Part shown: piece after piece, positions 45,413 through 54,659 of the stretch
Position numbering within the stretch: the first letter of the stretch is position 1
Layout of the letters: the number at the start of each line of letters is the position of its first letter
NCBI GenBank assembly: GCA_012269595.1
Contig: JAAXJX010000050.1
Span: 1 to 63,185, forward strand
DNA: 63,185 nucleotides
From: Planctomycetia bacterium
GTDB taxonomy: Bacteria; Planctomycetota; UBA8108; UBA1146
Reading direction: 5' to 3'
Notes under the pieces: model-generated
The model's input: only the letters and a program-made list of their open reading frames with translations
Database searches by the model: none
What the model was told of the DNA's origin: nothing
Translations under genes and position numbers: made by a program

Positions 45413-47122
45413 ATGAAACTGATACTTTTGGTGATGGTCTTTCTGCTGGTCAGTGCCCGGGTTTGTGGCGGGGGTGATCGGGTTTTCGGTCTGCCTCTGG
45501 CTACCCGTTCTCCTGCTCTGGCCAAAAATGGCATGGCCGCGACGAGTCAGCCGTTGGCCACGGATGCGGCCCTCGACATTCTCAAGGCCGGGGGTAATGC
45601 CATCGATGCTGCCATCGCTGCCAATGCCTGTCTCGGATTGATGGAGCCGACCGGCTGCGGCATCGGCGGCGACCTCTTTGCCATCGTCTGGGACGCGGAG
45701 GAGGGCAAACTTCATGGTTACAACGGTTCCGGAAGATCTCCGGGGAGTTTGACTCTGGAAAAGCTGAAGGAAGAACTCTCCGATCGCGGTCTGGATGAGA
45801 TTCCGGCCCATGGAACCCTGCCCATCTCCGTTCCGGGTTGTGTGGACGGCTGGGTCAGCCTTCATGAAAAGTTTGGAAAACTGCCCCTTGAGAAAGTGCT
45901 GGAGCCGGCGATTCGGCATGCCCGCGAGGGATTCCCTGTCTCGCAGGTGATCGCTTACTACTGGCAGGCCAGTGTTCGCAAACTCGAGCCGCAGCCAGGG
46001 TTCATGGAGACATTCACCCGCAACGGCCGTGCTCCTGTGGAAGGAGAGCTGTGGAAGAACCCAGACCTCGCGCAGAGTTACGAGCGGATTGCCAAAGAGG
46101 GTCGTGCCGGTTTCTACGAAGGTGAAGTGGCCGAGAGGATGGCCCGCTTTGTTCAAGAGCATGGTGGCTTTCTCACGGTGGAGGATCTCACTTCCCACCG
46201 GGGAGAGTGGGTCGAGCCGGTGAGCACCAACTATCGCGGTGTAGACGTCTGGCAGCTGCCCCCCAACGGGCAAGGCCTCGCTGTCTTGCAGATCCTCAAC
46301 ATCATGGAGGGGTATCCGGTAAGGGATTGGGGCTTCGGCAGTACAGAGCTGTTGCATCACTTCATCGAAGCGAAAAAACAGGTTTTCGAGGATCGTGCCC
46401 GGGATTACGTCGATCCGGAATTTCACAAGGTGCCGATCAGGGATCTGATCTCCAGGGAGAGAGCCGATCTGCAAAGAAGTGCCATCTCCCCAGAGAAGGC
46501 AGCCCGCTCCATCGATACCGGCAGAGCCCAAACCCGAGATGGGGACACGGTCTACCTGTCCGTAGCAGACTCGGATGGAAACATGATCTCGCTGATCCAA
46601 AGCAACTATCGCGGAATTGGCAGTGGCGTTTGCCCTCCGGGGCTCGGGTTTGGCTTGCAGGACAGGGGTGAGCTTTTCTCACTGGATAAAGAGCATGCCA
46701 ACGTCTACGAACCTGGAAAGCGTCCTTTTCACACCATCATTCCCGGCTTTGCCTTCCGCGACGGAAAGCCCTGGCTTTCATTCGGAGTGATGGGAGGGGC
46801 AACCCAGCCCCAGGCCCAGGCATGGGTCTTGATGAACATGATCGATTTCGACATGAATCTGCAAGAAGCGGGGGACGCTCCCAGAGTTGTTCATGTCGGT
46901 TCTTCACAGCCCACCGGTTATGTCATGAAGGATGGTGGAGAGGTGGCCATCGAAAGCGGCGTCTCTGCAGAAGTTGTCGCCGAGTTGGAGAAACGGGGGC
47001 ACGTGATTTCCAAAAAGCGGGGACTCTTTGGTGGATACCAGGCCGTGATGCGCGATCTCGAACACGGCACGTGGGTTGGAGCCAGTGAATCGAGAAAGGA
47101 TGGCCATGCGGCAGGGTATTGA
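45413..47122 (+). CDS. Gamma-glutamyltransferase (Ntn hydrolase)
   Basis: 569 residues with a signal peptide (LILLVMVFLLVSARVCGGG). The family core is clear: GGNAIDAAIAANACLGLMEP, SVPGCVDGWV, and the processing/catalytic threonine T379 in RDGDTVYLSVAD, at which the precursor cleaves itself into two subunits; then QSNYRGIGSG and FGVMGGATQPQAQ. It hydrolyses or transfers the gamma-glutamyl group of glutathione and related peptides outside the cytoplasm. It is closer to the YwrD-like branch than to E. coli Ggt. AAGGGG precedes the ATG. The end overlaps the BNR-repeat gene by 17 bases. Confidence 0.92.
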   Translation: MKLILLVMVFLLVSARVCGGGDRVFGLPLATRSPALAKNGMAATSQPLATDAALDILKAGGNAIDAAIAANACLGLMEPTGCGIGGDLFAIVWDAEEGKLHGYNGSGRSPGSLTLEKLKEELSDRGLDEIPAHGTLPISVPGCVDGWVSLHEKFGKLPLEKVLEPAIRHAREGFPVSQVIAYYWQASVRKLEPQPGFMETFTRNGRAPVEGELWKNPDLAQSYERIAKEGRAGFYEGEVAERMARFVQEHGGFLTVEDLTSHRGEWVEPVSTNYRGVDVWQLPPNGQGLAVLQILNIMEGYPVRDWGFGSTELLHHFIEAKKQVFEDRARDYVDPEFHKVPIRDLISRERADLQRSAISPEKAARSIDTGRAQTRDGDTVYLSVADSDGNMISLIQSNYRGIGSGVCPPGLGFGLQDRGELFSLDKEHANVYEPGKRPFHTIIPGFAFRDGKPWLSFGVMGGATQPQAQAWVLMNMIDFDMNLQEAGDAPRVVHVGSSQPTGYVMKDGGEVAIESGVSAEVVAELEKRGHVISKKRGLFGGYQAVMRDLEHGTWVGASESRKDGHAAGY

Positions 47123-48368
47123 TCTTCTGATTTCTTCGCTTTGGATACCGATCTTTGTTGCGATCATCGTATGGAGCTTCGGAGCCGATCAGGATGGAGC
47201 CCGATCTGTAAAGGTGCAGAAGGTTGAGGTCCCCTGTCTTCCCGGTGGAGCCTTGCCATCCCTGACCCTGAATCAATCAGGAATCCCGCTGATTTCCTGG
47301 GTCGACCGGGAAGCGGACGGAGCCGCTGTTCTGAAGTTTGCCAAGTGGCAAGGCAACGAATGGTCGCCGCCGCGGGAGATCGTTCGTGGAAAAACATGGT
47401 TCGTCAACTGGGCTGACTACCCAACGATGGCAGTTTTGGATGATGGGACTCTGGCGGTCCATTGGCTCGACAAAATTTCCTCTGATACCTATGCCTATGG
47501 AATCAAGATCTCCCTCTCCAGAGATGGCGGTGAAACCTGGAGTGATCCGGTGATTCCGCATTCTGACCGTTCACCTTCGGAGCATGGTTTTCTCTCTCTG
47601 AAATCAGTGGGCGAGCGTTTTCATCTGGCTTGGCTCGATGGTCGTGAAACGCTGAAGGGCAAACCGATGACCTTGCGCTCACGATTTTTGTCTGCGGATG
47701 GAACGATGTCAGATGAGATTCTTCTCGACGAATCGGTCTGTGATTGTTGCCCCGTGGATGCGGTGGTCGGCAAAGATGGTGTGGTGACTTTTTATCGCGA
47801 CAGAGACCACATGGAAGTCAGGGACATCGCCTGGATAGAACAGGGGGTCTCCGACGGGAAGCCTGTCAGCTCGTCGCTGGTTCATGATGACCAATGGATC
47901 CAGCCGGGTTGTCCCGTGAATGGCCCTGCGGTTGCAGGCGACAGCGGACAGTGGGTCGCCGTCTGGTACACCGAATCCGGAAGCATGACAGCGAAAGATC
48001 GGGGCGCAGTCTTTCTGCGTAGCCTGGACACTGCCGAGGGGCAGTATGGAAAAGTGCACAGAATCGATGCCGGCAATCCTCTGGGAAGAGTGGATGTCTG
48101 TCAGGGTACAGACGATCGCTTCCTGGTCTGCTGGATGGAAGAAGTGGATGGCAGGGCTCAGGTTTCAGTCAGACCCTGGAAGTTGGGATCCCTGACCGAA
48201 AACCGGTGGGTGGTGGCGGAGACATCCGCTGGCAGGAAAAGCGGCTTTCCGCAGATCGTGCAGATTCCCGGCACTCAGCAGGCACTGGTTGCCTACACCG
48301 TCTTTGACGAAAGGAATCTCAGCAGTGTGGAAACGGCATGGCTCAATTGGGGTGAAAATCAGCCCTGA
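47106..48368 (+). CDS. Exported BNR/sialidase-like beta-propeller protein
   Basis: 420 residues. The N terminus has one hydrophobic segment (LLISSLWIPIFVAIIVWSF), a signal anchor or peptide. Asp-box repeats such as SLSRDGGETWSDP mark a sialidase-type propeller. A CDCC motif in SVCDCCPVDAV, followed by VVTFYRDRDHMEVRDI, is shared by a group of exported planctomycete/Bacteroidetes propeller proteins. Catalytic sialidase residues cannot be assigned, so enzymatic function is not claimed. The ATG at 47106 has AAAGG at a good distance; TTG 47076 and ATG 47100 are less likely. Translationally coupled to the gamma-glutamyltransferase. Confidence 0.8.
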   Translation: MRQGIDLLISSLWIPIFVAIIVWSFGADQDGARSVKVQKVEVPCLPGGALPSLTLNQSGIPLISWVDREADGAAVLKFAKWQGNEWSPPREIVRGKTWFVNWADYPTMAVLDDGTLAVHWLDKISSDTYAYGIKISLSRDGGETWSDPVIPHSDRSPSEHGFLSLKSVGERFHLAWLDGRETLKGKPMTLRSRFLSADGTMSDEILLDESVCDCCPVDAVVGKDGVVTFYRDRDHMEVRDIAWIEQGVSDGKPVSSSLVHDDQWIQPGCPVNGPAVAGDSGQWVAVWYTESGSMTAKDRGAVFLRSLDTAEGQYGKVHRIDAGNPLGRVDVCQGTDDRFLVCWMEEVDGRAQVSVRPWKLGSLTENRWVVAETSAGRKSGFPQIVQIPGTQQALVAYTVFDERNLSSVETAWLNWGENQP

Positions 48369-48461
48369 TGTGTTCAGGGAACTGTCCGTCATTGCCTTTC
48401 GTCCTTGTCACTGCGAAAGGCAGGGATAGGCTGGAATGGTCAAAAAAGCAGAGGGGTACCC

Positions 48462-49454
48462 ATGGATCACCTGAATAAGCCGGAAGAAGAAATCTCCGAA
48501 TCCAATTACCTGAATCGCCGCGATATTCTTCGTGGTCTTGGATATGGAGCAGCCGGATTGACCGCTCTCTCGGTTCCCGGTTTCCTTCGCGGCATGAACG
48601 GTTCACTTCTGCTCGACGATGAAGCAGTCAAGGAAGCATTCAAGCCGGCAATTGGAGATCTGCACTCAGATCTGTTCCCCGCCAAAAAGTCGGAATCCTA
48701 CTCGATTGCACCGAGGACCCTGACAGAAGAAAAAGTGGCTTCCACCTACAACAACTTCTATGAGTTTACGACGGTCAAGAATCGTGGCTGGCAAAGGGCC
48801 AGGGGATTCAAGGCGACGCCCTGGAAAATTGAGGTGGGAGGCGCAGTCGAGAAAGAGTTCACTCTCGATCTGGAAGACCTTCTCAAGCTGGCTCCCCTCG
48901 AAGAGCGCACTTATCGTTTTCGATGTGTCGAAACGTGGGCAATGCAGGTTCCGTGGACCGGTTACCCCTTGAGCAAGCTGATCGACCGCTGCAAGCCACT
49001 GGGCAAAGCCAAGTACATCAAGTTTGTTTCGATCCTCGATAAAGATCGGCTTCCCGGACAATCAGACCCGCAGTGGCCATGGCCTTACTTCGAAGCTCTC
49101 CGTCTCGATGAGGCGCGTCATGATCTGGCGATGGTTTGCGTGGGTATCTTCGGCCATGCCCTGCCGATGCAGTTCGGAGCTCCCTGGCGTGTGATCGTTC
49201 CGTGGAAATATGGTTACAAGTCACCGAAATCCATCGTGCGGATCGAGTTCACTGAAGAGAAGCCGAGCACCTTCTGGAACTCAGCGATTCCGAATGAATA
49301 CGGGTTCTACTCGAATGTCGATCCTTCAAAGCCGCACCCGCGCTGGAGCCAGGCGATGGAGAGAGATATCGGAACCGGCAAGCGTCGACCGACCCTGCTC
49401 TATAATGGGTACGCCGAACAAGTGGCCAGCCTCTACAAGGGGGACGAGCACTGA
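48462..49454 (+). CDS. msrP: Protein-methionine-sulfoxide reductase, catalytic subunit
   Basis: 330 residues, near the family length. A Tat signal with R19-R20 (LNRRDILRGLGYGAAGL) exports the folded molybdenum-cofactor protein. The Mo-ligand is C155 in RFRCVETWAMQVPW; GAPWRVIVPWKYGYKSPKS and WNSAIPNEYGFYSNVDP are family hallmarks. It reduces methionine sulfoxide in periplasmic proteins with electrons from the membrane heme protein MsrQ, which is not encoded next to it here. GAGGGG precedes the ATG at 48462. Neighbouring HAD gene is convergent, 12 bases away. Confidence 0.95.
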   Translation: MDHLNKPEEEISESNYLNRRDILRGLGYGAAGLTALSVPGFLRGMNGSLLLDDEAVKEAFKPAIGDLHSDLFPAKKSESYSIAPRTLTEEKVASTYNNFYEFTTVKNRGWQRARGFKATPWKIEVGGAVEKEFTLDLEDLLKLAPLEERTYRFRCVETWAMQVPWTGYPLSKLIDRCKPLGKAKYIKFVSILDKDRLPGQSDPQWPWPYFEALRLDEARHDLAMVCVGIFGHALPMQFGAPWRVIVPWKYGYKSPKSIVRIEFTEEKPSTFWNSAIPNEYGFYSNVDPSKPHPRWSQAMERDIGTGKRRPTLLYNGYAEQVASLYKGDEH

Positions 49455-49466
49455 TCCTGTTTCAGG

Positions 49467-50312
49467 TCAGGTAAATGAATCCGCAGGCCAAAGTTCGTCG
49501 ACCAGATCGCCGATGGTTCCGGTTTCATTGCTGCCGATGATCCTGTCGGCCACCTTTTTCAGTTCGTCCATGGCATTACCCATCGCTACTCCGAGCCCAG
49601 CTTCCGTCACCATAGGCAGATCATTGGTGGCATCTCCGATCGCCACCACCTCCTCTGGAGAAATCCCTTCCTCCTCTTGAAGATAGATCAGCGCTTCTTT
49701 CTTGCCTTCGCAGGGGGGTTGGATATCGACGACCTTGAGGGGACTGTCCCGGAGTTCTGGCAACAGGCTCAGGGGAAACCATGTCATGTAGGCATCGGCG
49801 TCATGAATCTCCCTGATTTCTTCTGCAAACTCTGCGGCATTTTCGTGGCGTTCTGAGAAAACGGAGAGACGGATCGGTTTTTCGAGGCGCAGCTCTTCTT
49901 CGCTCACGAGGTCGATGTGAGTCATGTCATGTAATGGGAATTCAAGAACCTCGGGTCTTGCGGTGAATGCCCGCTTTGTCTGTGCACACATCACGACAGG
50001 CATGAGATCTTCCCGATGGGCGAAATCCAGAATGACGTCGAGTTGTTCCGCATCGATCAGGCGTTCGCGGATCAACCTGCGATCCTTGGGGCACCAGAGT
50101 GCGGCACCGTTGTAAATGATGGTGGGCAGATGAATGCCGAGATCGTCGATGGTCGGTGCTGCAGATTTTTCGGATCTGCCAGTGGCGACCATGACCCGGA
50201 TTCCCTGGTCGTGAATTCTGTGCAGAGCTGCACGGGTGTGGGGGTGGATGATTCCGTCATCGGAAACCAATGTGCCATCCAGATCGAGGATAATGGCCCT
50301 GTGACGTTGCAT
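49467..50312 (-). CDS. HAD-superfamily phosphatase, Cof type
   Basis: 281 residues. HAD motif I is ILDLDGTLV, motif II VATGRS, motif III the lysine in PLKVVDIQ..CEGKKEAL, and motif IV GDATNDLPMV. The C2-type cap between motifs II and III marks the Cof/YidA group, which dephosphorylates sugar phosphates and cofactors. The substrate is not predictable. AGGAGAG precedes the ATG at 50312; an 18-codon extension has no ribosome binding site. Confidence 0.9.
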   Translation of the reverse strand: MQRHRAIILDLDGTLVSDDGIIHPHTRAALHRIHDQGIRVMVATGRSEKSAAPTIDDLGIHLPTIIYNGAALWCPKDRRLIRERLIDAEQLDVILDFAHREDLMPVVMCAQTKRAFTARPEVLEFPLHDMTHIDLVSEEELRLEKPIRLSVFSERHENAAEFAEEIREIHDADAYMTWFPLSLLPELRDSPLKVVDIQPPCEGKKEALIYLQEEEGISPEEVVAIGDATNDLPMVTEAGLGVAMGNAMDELKKVADRIIGSNETGTIGDLVDELWPADSFT

Positions 50313-50493
50313 GCTTCTCTCCTGCTCCACGATCGGGATGTTGCGGTCTGAGTCCTCTTTGGGCAAGGCTTCGGAATGACTTCAATGACGGGGCTGACCT
50401 GTTTAGGATGGTGAAATACATGCTGGAGGCCGGCTGTGAGGATTGGAAACCCACAGGCGGAACCACGGAATCGGCAACGGGAGGAGCCCCACG

Positions 50494-50733
50494 ATGACCA
50501 GTCATGCAGAAAGCGGTTTGAAAGTGATCGCCGTCTCTCTCGGCAAGGGAAAAGTCGCCTGGAAGGTCGACTTTCCACCAGTGGGACGCAAGGATTCACG
50601 CCTGAAGGGCCAATGGGAATCTCTCGAGGAAGCTTTGACGGTCCTCAAAAAATCCTGCGATAAATCGCAAGTAGACCCTGAAACGGCCTCAATGGCCGAT
50701 GAGCACTGTCCAGATACTCCCTGGGCGAGCTGA
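50494..50733 (+). CDS. Small hypothetical protein
   Basis: 79 residues, not recognised. GGGAGGAG lies about 8 bases before the ATG at 50494, which is the main support. The first half (GLKVIAVSLGKGKVAWKVDF) looks like a beta hairpin, followed by a helix (SLEEALTVLKKSCDKS) and a polar tail. No signal peptide. It sits divergent from the HAD gene and upstream of the pckA leader. Confidence 0.5.
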   Translation: MTSHAESGLKVIAVSLGKGKVAWKVDFPPVGRKDSRLKGQWESLEEALTVLKKSCDKSQVDPETASMADEHCPDTPWAS

Positions 50734-50755
50734 CCAAAACTGGGCGGATTCACTC

Positions 50756-50833
50756 GCAAGAGCGGTCATCCTTGGGGAAAATAAATGGATATCGGAGAGC
50801 CGCTCTTGCCGGAATTGCCCCGCTCAAACGGGG
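50756..50833 (+). promoter_or_regulatory. Hairpins in the pckA leader
   Basis: A 10-bp perfect stem (GCAAGAGCGG, 50756-50765, with 50800-50809; 34-nt loop) is followed by CCCCG/CGGGG (50818-50822, 50829-50833). They lie 125-200 bases before pckA. No T tract follows, so an attenuator or leader fold is likelier than a terminator; no known riboswitch was recognised. Confidence 0.4.
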
Positions 50834-50959
50834 AAACAGGTATTCTGCGGTTGAGTTGAAGTCGTTCCCGCCCGGGCCTGTTGAGTCTGGAACGGGATCA
50901 TTGCCAGAGGATCCCTTCAAAGAGGTCGATCCCTGCCAAGAGGAAGGTAAAGGAGAGGC

Positions 50960-52519
50960 ATGTCCACCTTGAACGAATTCAAAATCGAACCCAAGGTCAC
51001 GATCTTCAGACCAACTGCAGAAGAGTTGCGGGCGTTGACGGCGGAAATGCCAAATGCCTTTCATACTTCCTTCGACAACTACAACGTTCACGCAAAGGTC
51101 GACTCGCGCTCGAAAAAGTCGACTTACGTGATCGACGATGATCCGACTCGCCACAGTGACCAGTGCGTCACCCGCGAGGAAGCGGATCGTCTGGCTGCCA
51201 TGCAGGATGAGTTCATTCGTGGCGCAGAGATGATCTGTGTGGATGGATACATCGGCAATCACCCCCAGTACCGCACTTCTGCCCGTCTTTGGATTGAAAA
51301 AGCCCACGCCAATATCGCAGGGATGCAGAACCTCCTTTACTACCCCCTGGACGGGGACGAGGGGGAAGACTGGAATCCGACCCTGACCGTGGTTTACACC
51401 CCCAGTGTCAAGGCAGAGGGTTACCCGGATGATCGCGTCATCACCGTTGATCTCGAGGCCGGTGTCACCCGCGTCATGAACTCCGATTACTTCGGTGAGT
51501 CGAAAAAGGGTGGCCTGCGCATGTGGAATGCCATGGTCTACAACCAGGGTGGCCTGCCCCTTCATGCCGGCTGCAAGGTGATCCCCGTGGAAGACACCGC
51601 GAAGTGCGCCCTGATCGTCGGACTCAGCGGCACAGGAAAGACCACAACGACCTTTACCCGCCAGAACGGTTCGGGACCGGTTCAGGATGACTTTGTGGCA
51701 TGGATGCCGGATGGAGTGATCCAGTCCACCGAGAATGGTTGTTTCGCAAAGACTTTCGCACTCTCAGTAGAAGATGAGCCGACGATTCACGCCGCTGTTT
51801 GTCGTCATGAGTCTTACCTTGAGAACGTGGCACAAAAAGATGATGGAAGTGTCGATTTCTTCGACGAGTCCTACACACAGAATGGCCGTGCGGTGATCCG
51901 CATGCAGGATGTGGACGGTGCCATCGATGCACGGGAAGTTCCCAAGGCGGATTTCCTGCTCATCCTCAACTGCAACGAAAACATCATCCCGGGAGTTTGC
52001 AAACTCGACAACAAGCAGGCAGCAGCCTACTTCATGCTTGGTGAAACTCAGGGAACCAGTGCTGGCGGAAAAGATGAAGCAGGCAAGTTCCTGCGAGTCC
52101 CGGGAACGAATCCTTTCTTCCCGCTGCTCCATGCCCAGCAGGGAAATCGCTTCCTCGAGTTGCTCAAGAAGCAGCCGTTGGAAGTTTACCTGATGAACAC
52201 CGGGCGAGTGGGTGGACCCGCCACCGACGATCGCTCGAAAAAGGTTCGCATTCCTCACTCCAGTGCCATCGTCAAAGGCATTGCTGAGAACACCATTACC
52301 TGGGAAGCCGACCCTGATTTCGGATACCAGGTAGCCAGTGCAGTTCCGGGAATTCCTGCTGAGGACATTGGAATCCTTCAGCCCAGAGTTCTCTACGCTG
52401 AACAAGGCAGGGGTGACGAATACGGCGACCATGTCAGCAGGATCCAGAAGGAGCGTGTCGAGTACATGAACTCCTTCCCTGGACTCGACGAGGAGATCAT
52501 TTCCGCTCTCACCAGTTGA
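50960..52519 (+). CDS. pckA: Phosphoenolpyruvate carboxykinase (ATP)
   Basis: 519 residues. Converts oxaloacetate and ATP to phosphoenolpyruvate, the entry to gluconeogenesis. The P-loop is G221-LSGTGKT228; YFGESKKGGLRMWNAMVY carries the Mn-binding lysine region, and GPVQDDFVAW supplies a second metal aspartate. These mark the ATP- rather than GTP-dependent type. AAAGGAGAGGC precedes the ATG. The heme operon begins 29 bases downstream on the same strand, so read-through between them is possible; no terminator was seen. Confidence 0.96.
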   Translation: MSTLNEFKIEPKVTIFRPTAEELRALTAEMPNAFHTSFDNYNVHAKVDSRSKKSTYVIDDDPTRHSDQCVTREEADRLAAMQDEFIRGAEMICVDGYIGNHPQYRTSARLWIEKAHANIAGMQNLLYYPLDGDEGEDWNPTLTVVYTPSVKAEGYPDDRVITVDLEAGVTRVMNSDYFGESKKGGLRMWNAMVYNQGGLPLHAGCKVIPVEDTAKCALIVGLSGTGKTTTTFTRQNGSGPVQDDFVAWMPDGVIQSTENGCFAKTFALSVEDEPTIHAAVCRHESYLENVAQKDDGSVDFFDESYTQNGRAVIRMQDVDGAIDAREVPKADFLLILNCNENIIPGVCKLDNKQAAAYFMLGETQGTSAGGKDEAGKFLRVPGTNPFFPLLHAQQGNRFLELLKKQPLEVYLMNTGRVGGPATDDRSKKVRIPHSSAIVKGIAENTITWEADPDFGYQVASAVPGIPAEDIGILQPRVLYAEQGRGDEYGDHVSRIQKERVEYMNSFPGLDEEIISALTS

Positions 52520-52548
52520 AATGGTGTCCCGTCCGATAGGAACGACGG

Positions 52549-53382
52549 TTGACTCCTGATTCATTCGGTGCTTTGACCAATATCATCGTGATTCTGCTGA
52601 CCGTGTTTTACGGTTCGCTGATCACGAGTGAGTTGTTGCATGCCAGAAAAGCTGTATCCACAGCCGATCAGACGAAACCTCGCCTTCTTTGGCTCAACCT
52701 CGTCTTGTTGCTTCATTTTTCTGTGGTGCTTGCCCGTGGATTTGAAGTGGGATCCTGCCCGGTTGGATCACGCTGGGAAGCTCTCTCGTTATTGGCATTT
52801 CTCATCGCGTTTTTGCAGTGGTTTCTGGTGGTGATCAGCAAGGATCGGTCGACGCTCCTTTACGGGTTGTCTCTCGCGTTTTTACTGCAGTTGGGCTCGA
52901 CTACTTTCAGTCTGACTTTTGAGGGTCAATCGGTACCGGTACTCGATTCCATCCGCTCACTACATGCTTTCTCTGCCCTTTTCGGAGTTGCGGGTGTGGC
53001 GATCGCCGGGATCCATGGAATCCTTTGGGAACTCCTCAGGCGTTCGATAAAAAAAGGGCAGTTCGGTGTTCTGTTCAATCAGCTGTCGAGTCTCGAGTCG
53101 CTTTCAAGACTGGTCAAACTTGCAACGGTCATTTCTGCGGTCACTTTGACGATCACTGTCGCGAGCGCTTTCTTGCTTGTGGATGAATCCAATCGTGATC
53201 GTTCATTGGGGTATGAAAGCCTGGCGACACTTCTGACCTGGTTGATCTTTTCCATACTGGCAATCTTTCCCAGAGCGACCCATAGCGTCACTGTTTGGCG
53301 GACATGGTTTTCCATCGCAGGCTTTGCGGTTGTCATCTTTGTGATCGTTTATGGATCCCTGAATGGATTCCACGCGGCATGA
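52549..53382 (+). CDS. HemX/CcsA-like membrane protein
   Basis: 277 residues with about eight membrane segments, similar to the HemX/CcsA cytochrome c assembly family often found just upstream of hemA. Histidines in or near the membrane (LLHAR, LLHFS, RSLHAFSAL, GIHGILW) could ligate heme. The WWD heme-handling motif of true CcsA is not evident, so a HemX-type role in regulating HemA level is the better guess. Start is TTG with AGGAA upstream. Its stop overlaps the hemA start (ATGA), indicating coupling. Confidence 0.78.
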   Translation: MTPDSFGALTNIIVILLTVFYGSLITSELLHARKAVSTADQTKPRLLWLNLVLLLHFSVVLARGFEVGSCPVGSRWEALSLLAFLIAFLQWFLVVISKDRSTLLYGLSLAFLLQLGSTTFSLTFEGQSVPVLDSIRSLHAFSALFGVAGVAIAGIHGILWELLRRSIKKGQFGVLFNQLSSLESLSRLVKLATVISAVTLTITVASAFLLVDESNRDRSLGYESLATLLTWLIFSILAIFPRATHSVTVWRTWFSIAGFAVVIFVIVYGSLNGFHAA

Positions 53383-54659
53383 AGGTCTACAGTCTCACGG
53401 TCTGCCACAAGGTTTTCCCGATTGAGTTACGGGAGAAAATCGCTTTCACCGACGAAGAAGCCACGACGTTTCTGAAAGATTTGAAAGCCAAGCATTCCAT
53501 CGAAGAAGCGCTGCTTGTTTCCACCTGTAATCGAACCGAATTGTTCATCGGTACAGCGGATGTTCACAGGGGGCTGACTTCTCTGGAAGAGGTATTACAG
53601 ATCTGGGAGAGGGAAAGAAATTTCACGCTGCCACTTTGCCCTCCGCCCAACATCGTCGATCACCACCATTCGGTGGAGAGACTGCTGAGGGTGACCGCAG
53701 GTCTGGAAAGCCAGATCGTCGGCGAGTCAGAAATTCAGGGTCAGGTTCGTAATGCCATGAATCTCTCCGCAGATGCAGGAGTCAATGGACCCGTGATTCT
53801 GAAGTTGTGGGAGAAGGCGTTGCGTTGCGGAAAACGTGTACGCGCTGAAACCTCGCTGGGAGATGGTGCTCTCTCTGTGGCATACGGAGCACTGGAAGTC
53901 GCAAGAAAGATTTTCGGTGGTTTGTCCAAATTGAATGTGACGATTATTGGTGCAGGAGAGGTCGCTGAGCTGGTTTTGCAAAACCTTCAGGGCCAACAGA
54001 CGAAGAGTCTCAAGATTCTCAATCGCAGCCGTGAACGGGCGGAGCATCTTGCCCGGGAATACGACGCCCAGTTGGGTGGTCTCGATGAGTTGCCACAGGT
54101 ATTGGCAGGGTCTGATCTGGTAGTGGTCTCTACCGGAGCCAGCGAACCGATCATTACAAATGAATTGGTTCGGCAGGCACAATCAGAAAGAAAAGGGGGG
54201 GCTCTGCTCCTCGTTGATCTGGGGCTTCCTCGGGATGTGGAAGAGGAAGCTGGTTCACTGGCAGACGTCTTTCTTTTCAACCTTGATGATTTGGCTCGAC
54301 TCGTGGAAGGCAATCTGCAGAAGCGCAGGGAGGCGATTCCCGAAGCAGAGCAGATCGTCCAGCATGAGGCGCGGCAGTTTGCAAACTGGCTGGAATCCAG
54401 AAGATTGGATCCGGCAATCCGCTCATTGAGGAATGCTCTTGAGTCTGCTGGTCTCAAAGAACTGGAACAGATGAAGGCAGAGCTGAACCCTGAAGAATTT
54501 GAGCGTATGGAAAAAGTGGTTCGCAAGGTGATCAATCGCCTTCTTCACAAATCCACTCAGGAACTGAAAGAGTCTTCTGGACAGTTGGAAAAAGGGTTCC
54601 TCTCCCAATTGGAATCCTTCTTTCAGATTGATCCGAAGAGTGAGGAAGAGTCTTCATGA
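53379..54659 (+). CDS. hemA: Glutamyl-tRNA reductase
   Basis: 426 residues. It reduces glutamyl-tRNA to glutamate-1-semialdehyde with NADPH, the first committed step of C5 heme synthesis. The nucleophile is C50 in STCNRTEL; ESQIVGESEIQGQVRNA is the family core; the NADPH domain has GAGEVAELV. A helical dimerisation domain ends the protein. The start usually reads GLNHK; here it is SLTVCHKVFP with the histidine kept. The ATG overlaps the hemX-like stop and the gene end overlaps hemC (ATGA). Confidence 0.96.
   Translation: MKVYSLTVCHKVFPIELREKIAFTDEEATTFLKDLKAKHSIEEALLVSTCNRTELFIGTADVHRGLTSLEEVLQIWERERNFTLPLCPPPNIVDHHHSVERLLRVTAGLESQIVGESEIQGQVRNAMNLSADAGVNGPVILKLWEKALRCGKRVRAETSLGDGALSVAYGALEVARKIFGGLSKLNVTIIGAGEVAELVLQNLQGQQTKSLKILNRSRERAEHLAREYDAQLGGLDELPQVLAGSDLVVVSTGASEPIITNELVRQAQSERKGGALLLVDLGLPRDVEEEAGSLADVFLFNLDDLARLVEGNLQKRREAIPEAEQIVQHEARQFANWLESRRLDPAIRSLRNALESAGLKELEQMKAELNPEEFERMEKVVRKVINRLLHKSTQELKESSGQLEKGFLSQLESFFQIDPKSEEESS

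Noticed and set aside
45223..45534. N-terminal extension of hemL
   Set aside because: Composition is unlike the enzyme, no ribosome binding site, and the family N terminus begins near 45222.
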